From the NCBI RefSeq assembly GCF_023283535.1, contig NZ_JAKILT010000010.1, positions 56,413 to 120,412 of the forward strand: a stretch of 64,000 nt of DNA, written 5' to 3'. Shown one piece after another: positions 58,181 to 64,000 of the stretch (its first letter is position 1; each line of letters begins with the position of its first letter). The DNA comes from Shewanella sairae (GTDB lineage Bacteria; Pseudomonadota; Gammaproteobacteria; Enterobacterales; Shewanellaceae). A program made the position numbers and the translations under genes. The notes under the pieces were generated by a model that ran no database searches, had not been told where the DNA came from, and saw only the letters and a list, made by a program, of their open reading frames with translations.

Positions 58181-58987
58181 TTAACCTAAATCTTCAGCTG
58201 TTATCCCAAGTTTAGCCAATATCTCATGGTTAAACTCAAGCTCCCGCGACGGCGGAATGAGCAAGGTAGTGATAGATGAAAGCTGCGCAAATGGTAATTT
58301 TTTCAACGCAATCCTCTCTATTCTTGGAGTTTGAGTCGGTAAATTTGGCGCTTCATAAAGCACTATTTCATGTTCAAGCGGATACCACTCATTAAGTTGC
58401 TCCACTAACACCTGCAACCTGTCTGATGAAGTATGAAATTCAGTTAAAGTGTGCTCACCGGCGATACCTATTTGCCACAACAAGAGATGTGTTGTTGGAT
58501 CTGGCGTATGTTTATAAAACATAAACTGGCTAGCTTCGAAGCTTTGATGACCAGAAGCACCGGGATCAATACCAACATCGGCCCAAAGGCACGCTTCTGC
58601 TGAAATACCTGGCTCCATCTGGGCGGCATAGCCTTCTTCTTTCGCTTGCGCAATAGCAAAATGCGAAACACATGCAAACACACCTGGGTGACCATAAAGT
58701 GCACAAACCACTTTTTTACCTAAACGCACTTGGTCCAAGATTGCCGCAACCATCTGTTTATAAGTGTCACGGCGGTTTTTCACTTCGCCCTCTTGCGCGT
58801 AATAAGGCTGAAGGCTACGCACATCTTGATTGAGTGACTCCAGCCAGTGTTGAGCAAATCCGTCTGGCACTAACGAAAAAACCACATCAGCATGTTCGAT
58901 ATAACTTTTGCTTAATACACTAATTTGTCCAGCCAAATTTAGGCCTGTGCCTACGCACACTAACGTGCCTTTTTTACCTGCTTCCAT
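58181..58987 (-). CDS. sonM: Borosin alpha-N-methyltransferase (SonM-like, TP-methylase fold)
   Basis: 268 residues of the tetrapyrrole-methylase fold (TLVCVGTGLNLAGQISVLSK, VVCALYGHPGVFACVSH, MEPGISAEACLWADVGIDPG). Strikingly, Tyr63, Arg72, Tyr76 and Tyr98 match the catalytic Tyr58, Arg67, Tyr71 and Tyr93 of SonM after a five-residue offset. It should transfer methyl groups from SAM to backbone amide nitrogens of the separate precursor encoded next. No precorrin or sirohaem gene is near, so a cobalamin role is unlikely. First gene of the apparent sonM-sonA-GGDEF operon. Confidence 0.9.
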   Translation of the reverse strand: MEAGKKGTLVCVGTGLNLAGQISVLSKSYIEHADVVFSLVPDGFAQHWLESLNQDVRSLQPYYAQEGEVKNRRDTYKQMVAAILDQVRLGKKVVCALYGHPGVFACVSHFAIAQAKEEGYAAQMEPGISAEACLWADVGIDPGASGHQSFEASQFMFYKHTPDPTTHLLLWQIGIAGEHTLTEFHTSSDRLQVLVEQLNEWYPLEHEIVLYEAPNLPTQTPRIERIALKKLPFAQLSSITTLLIPPSRELEFNHEILAKLGITAEDLG

Positions 58988-59444
58988 TAATTAGCTGCCT
59001 ATTACCCTATTCATCATGATTGCGACTAGCAATTGCATTTACTTCGCTACGTCAACGACAAAGCATTATCACATTACGTTAACACAATAAATGCCTAACC
59101 AAAACAGAAACTAACAGCTATTTTAACGCGCTACAATGTATAAAAAGTGCTTTCTTTTTTGTGCACCTAGGGAAAATTTAGCAATACTGGAGTCTAGTAG
59201 ACTTTAGTTTGAAATATCCCATGACATCATTTCTAAACCACTAAATGCAAATACAACACCCCCGATTGTTTGGAACTATTTTTCATATTTAGACTCCATA
59301 ATAGTGGCGGATGTAGATTGATGTTCAATCTTGTAAATAATGTATAGAATCATGCTCCAAGCACACCTTAACGCGATTGCCCTTGTCATAAGGGGGATTG
59401 CTTGGGTATTATGACCGACAGATTTTGATGAAGTAGCGCATTCA
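58988..59444. other. Divergent intergenic region of borosin operon and bamE
   Basis: About 450 AT-rich bases without a convincing ORF. A TTGACG hexamer on the minus strand near 59050 is a possible -35 for the borosin operon, but the -10 is poor. No palindromic operator is obvious. Confidence 0.4.
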
Positions 59445-59939
59445 ATGACAATTAAAAAGAAAAGTCTTACCCTTTTGGGCGCTGCTGCGCTCACATTATC
59501 ACTTAGCTCTTGTGGTGTTTTTGACTATTTGATCTATAAGCCTGATATTCCTCAGGGTAACTATATGGAAAAACAGCAAGTCGAGAAGCTACGCATCGAT
59601 ATGACTAAAGAGCAAGTAGAATATGTACTTGGTCGACCTGTGTTAAGAGATAGTTTCTCTGATGACACATGGTATTACGTTTACCATTATAAAAGTGGTC
59701 GTGATGCAAGCATTATCCATAAAGAGCTTATTCTTAACTTTAATGGCGATATACTTGCTGAAGTAACGGGTGACTATGAGCTCAGCCCTGAATTTGATGT
59801 CCCGCTTAATGAAAGCAAACTGCCAGAGATTAATACGCCTGAAGGCGACCCATTAATCCCAGAGCAGCGCCCACAGGCTGAACCTTTAATCGAAGAAAAA
59901 GCTACTCAACCAGAGACGCTTTCTGAAAAATTTGAGTAA
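59445..59939 (+). CDS. bamE: Outer membrane protein assembly factor BamE
   Basis: 164 residues. Lipoprotein signal with lipobox LSSC (Cys23). The SmpA/OmlA domain has NYMEKQQVEKLRIDMTKEQVEYVLGRPVLRDSF and WYYVYHYKSGR, followed by a Pro/Glu-rich C-terminal extension absent from the shorter E. coli BamE. It is part of the BAM complex, and convergent with rnfH-ratA, the conserved neighbourhood. Confidence 0.96.
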   Translation: MTIKKKSLTLLGAAALTLSLSSCGVFDYLIYKPDIPQGNYMEKQQVEKLRIDMTKEQVEYVLGRPVLRDSFSDDTWYYVYHYKSGRDASIIHKELILNFNGDILAEVTGDYELSPEFDVPLNESKLPEINTPEGDPLIPEQRPQAEPLIEEKATQPETLSEKFE

Positions 59940-59963
59940 TTGACTCAAACAAAATGAACAATA

Positions 59964-59999
59964 AAAAATGGCGGCTCTTTTACAAGTGCCGCCATTTTT
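59964..59999. terminator. Bidirectional terminator between bamE and rnfH
   Basis: AAAAATGGCGGC / GCCGCCATTTTT 12-bp stem with a 12-base loop, shared by the two convergent transcripts. Confidence 0.9.
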
Positions 60000-60010
60000 A
60001 TGAAAAATAA

Positions 60011-60343
60011 CTAAAGTTTACTGCCTGTGATTTTGTTTATCCGGCCATCCTCTTTTGCCTTTTCAGCACGCTTACGACGCACATCTTTAGGATCGGCAAT
60101 CAAAGGTCGATATATTTCTACTCGTTGCCCAGGTTGCAGAACTTCATCATGTTTAACTAATCGGCTAAATATCCCGAGCTTGACCGTATCTAAATCTATC
60201 TCAGGAAAATAACGCTGCATATCGCTGAGTCTTACCGCTTCAATACACGTCGTTTCAGGCGGCACATGAACTTGGATAAGCTTTTGCTGTTTAGGCAGAG
60301 CATAGATAACTTCAACCAAAAAACCTGCTTGTTCATTACTCAT
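60011..60343 (-). CDS. rnfH: RnfH-family ubiquitin-like protein
   Basis: 110 residues. A beta-grasp fold of the RnfH/UPF0125 family (FLVEVIYALPKQQKLIQVHVPPETTCIEAVRLSDM, LGIFSRLVKHDEVLQPGQRVEIYRPL) with a basic C-terminus. Formerly called RatB; the function is unknown. It overlaps ratA by four bases (ATGA). Confidence 0.93.
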   Translation of the reverse strand: MSNEQAGFLVEVIYALPKQQKLIQVHVPPETTCIEAVRLSDMQRYFPEIDLDTVKLGIFSRLVKHDEVLQPGQRVEIYRPLIADPKDVRRKRAEKAKEDGRINKITGSKL

Positions 60344-60771
60344 TTGTAGATCACCTTTGCGCGATTCGTAAAGGCCGTTACCATCGACGCCATTAGTTCT
60401 TTAAACACTTTTCCAAACGCAAGATCAGCAATCGAGCTAGAAAACTCAAAGCTCAGCTCAAACTCAACCTTACAAGCATCGTCGGTTAATTCAGTAAACT
60501 TCCACTCACCGAACAGTTCTTTAAAAGGGCCATTTTCAAGCTGTAATTGAATACTCTTACCCGGAACCACTTGGTTACGAGTGGTAAAGGTCTTGCTTAT
60601 CCCGGCTTTGGCGACATCTACCGAGGCAACCATGGTTTTACCATCAAACTCAATAACCTTGCCACCTACGCAACCAGGTAAAAACTCTTTATAAGACTCA
60701 ACATCATTGACTAAGTCATACATCTGCATCGCACTAAAGCGAACTAAGACACTGCGAGAAATTTGCGGCAT
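60340..60771 (-). CDS. ratA: RatA-family START-domain protein
   Basis: 143 residues of the START/Bet v1 (polyketide cyclase) fold: MPQISRSVLVRFSAMQMYDLVNDVESYKEFLPGC and FELSFEFSSSIADLAFGKVFKELMASMVTAF. E. coli RatA was reported to bind 50S subunits and block association; eukaryotic Coq10 is homologous, so ubiquinone binding is an alternative role. Divergent from smpB, as in many gammaproteobacteria. Confidence 0.93.
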   Translation of the reverse strand: MPQISRSVLVRFSAMQMYDLVNDVESYKEFLPGCVGGKVIEFDGKTMVASVDVAKAGISKTFTTRNQVVPGKSIQLQLENGPFKELFGEWKFTELTDDACKVEFELSFEFSSSIADLAFGKVFKELMASMVTAFTNRAKVIYK

Positions 60772-60965
60772 TGACGATAGATACTCGATAAATTAAATTC
60801 GAAAAGTCGATTTTAGCATGAACACAAAAAAACGCATCTTTGATACAATAGACGAGCATTAAGCGACTAAAAAGCAAACAAACTCGCCTAATTATAATAG
60901 AAAATACCTAATAAATTGATATCGCCAATTCCATATTTACCCGGCGTGAGTATAATGACTGTCCT

Positions 60966-61460
60966 ATGGCTAAGAAAAACGCAAAAAATTCAAAGAACGA
61001 TTCAGCGACTATCGCACGTAATAAACGTGCTAACTTCGACTATAAGTTTGAAGAGAAGCTAGAAGGCGGCCTGTCTTTAATGGGATGGGAAGTAAAGTCT
61101 ATTCGTATGGGCAAGGTTAACTTGTCTGAAAGTTACGTTTTCCTCAGAGAAGGCGAAGCTTTCTTATACGGTTGCACTATCGCACCACTCAATACAGCAT
61201 CAACTCATGTGGTTTGTGATCCTATGCGTTCACGTAAGCTACTATTGAAGCGTAAAGAACTCGATAAGTTACAAGGTTTGGTTGACCGTAAAGGTTACTC
61301 AATCGTACCGATTTCGATGTATTGGCAAAAAGGTGCATGGGTTAAAATCCAAATTGGTTTAGGTAAAGGTAAGAAAGATCACGATAAACGTGAAGATACC
61401 AAAGACCGTGAATGGCAGATTGAGAAATCTCGCACAATGAAAAAGGCAGTTCAACAGTAA
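60966..61460 (+). CDS. smpB: SsrA-binding protein SmpB
   Basis: 164 residues. Oligonucleotide-binding barrel ([38 protein letters not shown]), [41 protein letters not shown] and a basic C-terminal tail. It binds tmRNA and positions it in the decoding centre of stalled ribosomes. The tmRNA gene follows 110 bases downstream. Confidence 0.98.
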   Translation: MAKKNAKNSKNDSATIARNKRANFDYKFEEKLEGGLSLMGWEVKSIRMGKVNLSESYVFLREGEAFLYGCTIAPLNTASTHVVCDPMRSRKLLLKRKELDKLQGLVDRKGYSIVPISMYWQKGAWVKIQIGLGKGKKDHDKREDTKDREWQIEKSRTMKKAVQQ

Positions 61461-61528
61461 GTTAGCACAAACTTCTTACTGATAATGGTCGTATAACGAA
61501 CAATCGATTCGTAATGTGGTTTTTCTTC

Positions 61529-61558
61529 TTGTTAAAACAAGAGATGACGCGTTACAAT
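61529..61558 (+). promoter_or_regulatory. Promoter of ssrA
   Basis: -35 TTGTTA (61529-61534) and -10 TACAAT (61553-61558) with an 18-base spacer. The mature tmRNA begins 12 bases after the -10, so a short 5' extension removed by RNase P is expected. Confidence 0.6.
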
Positions 61559-61570
61559 CAAATTGTACTT

Positions 61571-61926
61571 GGGGGCGATTCTGGATTCGACAAGATTCTC
61601 GAAACCCTGGGAGCATGCCGAGGGGCGGTTGGCCTCGTAAAAAGCCGCAAAGTTATAGTTGCAAACGACGATAACTACGCTCTAGCAGCTTAGGCTAGCT
61701 AGCCATCTTGCTCACGTTTCTCAAATGGGCAGAGTAATAAGATGGTCACCTTTACATTTGATAGCGAGGGAACCACGTTCAGGGGTGAACCGCGAAATAG
61801 TACTGGACTCGCCAATTACAATCCTGTCTTTCGGAGTGTACTTGGTTAACCAATAGAAAGACTAAGCATGTAGCGCCTTGGATGTAGGCTTTTTGGACGC
61901 GGGTTCGAGCCCCGCCGCCTCCACCA
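61571..61926 (+). ncRNA. ssrA: Transfer-messenger RNA (tmRNA)
   Basis: 356 bases. The 5' GGGGGCG pairs with 3' CGCCTCC before A-CCA, forming the acceptor stem with one G-U pair. The T-arm sequence GGTTCGAGCCC is near the 3' end, and the CCA is encoded. The reading frame GCA AAC GAC GAT AAC TAC GCT CTA GCA GCT TAG encodes the tag ANDDNYALAA. It rescues stalled ribosomes with SmpB. Confidence 0.98.
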
Positions 61927-61953
61927 ACACAAGGTTAGCAATAACCTTCAAAG

Positions 61954-61992
61954 GCCGCTAAATCCTAACCAGGTGGATTTAGCGGCTTTTTT
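61954..61992 (+). terminator. Terminator of ssrA
   Basis: GCCGCTAAATCC / GGATTTAGCGGC 12-bp perfect stem with a 9-base loop and six T residues. Confidence 0.93.
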
Positions 61993-62059
61993 GTATCTAT
62001 AGCTTTCTAAAAACCACTTTTTCCACACTACTAGATTCAACATCATCCATTTAGGTATT

Positions 62060-62284
62060 ATGCCAATCGGTATAAACACTTGGTCGCTCAGTGAAAGTGT
62101 TGCGGCTTAGAGGTAAGATGATTAAGTACTCCAGCGATAATGACATTACTACATTCATTCTGCTTGAGGCGAGTGAATAGCATAGTTATTATCGCTTTAG
62201 CTCCCTCTTTGTTTATTTAGAGTCTCTGACTCATAGTCGCCAAAACATACTTTGAGTAGCTTACACTCTTATACTGATTGGTAT
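62060..62284. mobile_element. MITE-like inverted-repeat element, copy 2
   Basis: 225 bases bounded by ATGCCAATCGGTATAA at 62060-62075 and TTATACTGATTGGTAT at 62269-62284; the two are inverted with two mismatches. Inside, TTGGTCGCTCAGTGAAAG and GCATAGTTATTATC match the same positions of copy 1 at 36115. It is non-coding. Its right edge touches the stop codon of the next gene. Confidence 0.7.
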
Positions 62285-63612
62285 TAACTAACACAAACGC
62301 GATCTCTTCCTTGTTGTTTCGCTTTATACAGTGCTTTATCAGCTAGTGTTAGTGCCGTTTTCATCTCACACGTATCGTGAAAATATGCAACACCAACGCT
62401 CATGGTTAGCGTCAGCTCTAAAGCGTTTACGATAAAGAGCTCCTTGGATATCATTGTCTTTAAAAGCTCGCATTGAATTGTTGCGTCTTCAATGCTTGTT
62501 AAAGGCATTAGCAATATAAACTCTTCTCCTCCACTTCTTGATAAGACAAAGCTATCTGAAATGTGCATTTTACAAAGGTTAGCAAAACCTACCAAGACAC
62601 CATCACCAACATCATGACCATAGGTATCGTTAACTCTCTTAAAGAAATCAATATCAAAAATAGCAACAGAGCCATTTGTAACTGAATTATCAAGATGACT
62701 AATTCGGTGTTCAAACCCTCTTCTGTTAGCCAAACCTGTCAAATAATCAGTATAGGCTTCATTTTCTAATATAAGCTTCTCTCTCTCACTCCCTTTATAC
62801 TTTTTGAAATATCTAAATGAAGGTGTAAAAATCACTAAAAATAGTACTAACAATGAAATAAATACAAATATCTTAATATATATTTCTGACTTACCTTTCG
62901 ATATAGTTAGTTCCCATTTTGTATTAAAAACACTAACCGTATCTGACAGTTTATCTCCCGCAATAATTCCCCGGGAACTTATAATTTTATCGTAAGGGAC
63001 TTTGCTATCAGGGTTATAACCGGATAAGTCATAATCATTAATCCCATAGAGCCTTAGTACATCATCGATATTGCTAAGTATAGATTCTAAATAAACTACT
63101 GAAGATGTTAGCCCCCAAAATTCGTTTCCATTTCGAATAGTTCTTCTAACAATAAAAGCTTGCTTGTCATTTTGGACTAACTGTACTGGGCCAATTATTG
63201 TAACTTCCTTGTTTAAGATGACCTCCAAACTACCAAGCTTTCTATTCTGGTCACTTAACACATCATGTCCAATAGCTTTTATATTATCAGCATAAGGATA
63301 AGCATAGGAGGCAACACCATTTGGCAGTAACAGTATTGAATCTACAAACTCATAATCTTTTAGCAGCGCTTTTGCAATTCGGTCAAATTCTCTAACTGTT
63401 AAGTTACTTTCATCTGATACTTCAATCATCTCCTTTAGCACTTCAGATGATATCAATGCGCCATTAAAAATAGCCCCCATTACTTTATTTAACTCTGCAA
63501 CGACTAAGGATAAACGCTTCTCATCTTTAACTTTATCTAATGAGTAAACAATAAATTCAGAAACTAGTATTAGTGTCATAATAAAAATAAAGACAAAGAA
63601 TCTATTCAGCAT
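62284..63612 (-). CDS. Membrane-bound diguanylate cyclase
   Basis: 442 residues from the ATG at 63612 (GGAA upstream); GTG at 63618 is an alternative. N-terminal transmembrane helix (FFVFIFIMTLILVSEFIVYS), a periplasmic CHASE-like sensor of about 210 residues, a second helix (IFVFISLLVLFLVIFTPSF) and a GGDEF domain with YLTGLANRRGFEHR and GGEEF near residue 361, plus DKALYKAKQQGRDRV. It should make cyclic-di-GMP. The stop lies at the edge of repeat element copy 2. Confidence 0.92.
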   Translation of the reverse strand: MLNRFFVFIFIMTLILVSEFIVYSLDKVKDEKRLSLVVAELNKVMGAIFNGALISSEVLKEMIEVSDESNLTVREFDRIAKALLKDYEFVDSILLLPNGVASYAYPYADNIKAIGHDVLSDQNRKLGSLEVILNKEVTIIGPVQLVQNDKQAFIVRRTIRNGNEFWGLTSSVVYLESILSNIDDVLRLYGINDYDLSGYNPDSKVPYDKIISSRGIIAGDKLSDTVSVFNTKWELTISKGKSEIYIKIFVFISLLVLFLVIFTPSFRYFKKYKGSEREKLILENEAYTDYLTGLANRRGFEHRISHLDNSVTNGSVAIFDIDFFKRVNDTYGHDVGDGVLVGFANLCKMHISDSFVLSRSGGEEFILLMPLTSIEDATIQCELLKTMISKELFIVNALELTLTMSVGVAYFHDTCEMKTALTLADKALYKAKQQGRDRVCVS

Positions 63613-63972
63613 AACCACGTTCCACTAGAAAGGTTAAACAAAAGCTAATTTAGCTCTATATAAAAACATCCTCGAGTTAGACAATATAACCACCTACTTA
63701 GTCGAACTTTAAGAAGCTGTGCATTATACGTACAGCATGCTTTTTGTCGATATATATCTAACTGATTCCTTCTGAATTTAAATCCATAAAATAAGTTTGT
63801 AACATATGCATCTACTTGATAAACACAAACAATAGTAAATGTAACAATCACAGCAGAACTAGATATGCAATAATCTTCAAATGCTATTAAATTTTACTTA
63901 GCGGGATATAATGATCCCTGCCACTACTTTTAGACACTCCACTAAGTAAGTACAATCACCATTGAGGTACTT
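63613..63972. other. Intergenic region, no complete gene seen
   Basis: About 360 AT-rich bases. A perfect TATAAT at 63907-63912 could be the -10 of the gene starting at 63973, though no good -35 is visible. The opposite-strand GGDEF gene must also start from here. Confidence 0.4.
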
Positions 63973-64000
63973 ATGAAAACAAATAAACCACGTAAAACTC
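63973..64000 (+). CDS. 5' end of a gene that leaves the window
   Basis: ATG at 63973 follows GAGG seven bases upstream and is open to the window end (MKTNKPRKT). Only nine codons are visible. The basic start and position near ssrA do not identify it. Confidence 0.45.

Noticed and set aside
58181..58987. Precorrin or uroporphyrinogen methyltransferase
   Set aside because: Same fold, but residue pattern and the adjacent 70-residue peptide gene fit a borosin methyltransferase, and no tetrapyrrole gene is adjacent.
61571..64000. Genomic island integrated at the ssrA 3' end
   Set aside because: No duplicated ssrA 3' end and no integrase is visible in the 2 kb downstream; the gene starting at 63973 is too short to judge.

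Overview
The window looks like chromosomal DNA of a Shewanella species, or a very close relative within the Alteromonadales. The evidence is AT-leaning gammaproteobacterial sequence, the block rlmN-pilW-rodZ-ispG-hisS-yfgM-bamB-der, the block bamE / rnfH-ratA / smpB-ssrA, a tmRNA tag reading ANDDNYALAA, cydABX, and a SonM/SonA-type split borosin locus, which I know best from Shewanella. The species assignment is inference.

Layout. 1-5.1 kb: a DUF115 (Maf-like) protein with a TPR tail, then small envelope or hypothetical proteins. 5.1-10.2 kb: a TetR regulator divergent from an RND adaptor and pump, with palindromic operators between them. 10.2-14.8 kb: a YdcH-like protein behind a 9-bp tandem repeat, a chemoreceptor, a lipoprotein and a dicarboxylate symporter. 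15.0-18.9 kb: cydABX with an FNR-type box, then a compact unit with its own promoter, structured leader, 25-codon ORF and terminator. 19.1-32.7 kb: purL, mltF, tadA, an OafA-type acyltransferase, guaBA and xseA. 32.8-36.1 kb: membrane acyltransferase, DUF998 and unknown proteins. 36.1-45.4 kb: a repeat element, then the der-to-rlmN housekeeping cluster on the minus strand. 45.5-53.3 kb: CNNM protein, a 5'-nucleotidase-like enzyme without signal peptide, GNAT, NrfJ-like, DUF3820, a ParA plus ribbon-helix-helix pair, MtfA and an NTF2-like protein. 53.6-54.9 kb: a truncated, active-site-deficient malate synthase A paralogue. 55.5-56.0 kb: two possible very small genes in hairpin-rich DNA. 56.1-59.0 kb: the borosin methyltransferase, its precursor peptide and a TPR-GGDEF protein in one apparent operon. 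59.4-62.0 kb: bamE, rnfH, ratA, smpB and ssrA. 62.0-64.0 kb: a second repeat element, a membrane GGDEF protein, and the first codons of a gene that leaves the window.

Most interesting. First is the borosin locus: a SAM-dependent alpha-N-methyltransferase, a separate 70-residue precursor peptide, and a TPR/transmembrane/GGDEF gene beginning six bases after the precursor stop. This suggests a ribosomally made, backbone-N-methylated peptide linked to cyclic-di-GMP signalling. Also notable are the degenerate malate synthase, the small transcription unit between cydA and purL, a two-copy MITE-like inverted-repeat family, and several small ORFs. All assignments come from reading the sequence and remembered family signatures; no database search was run.
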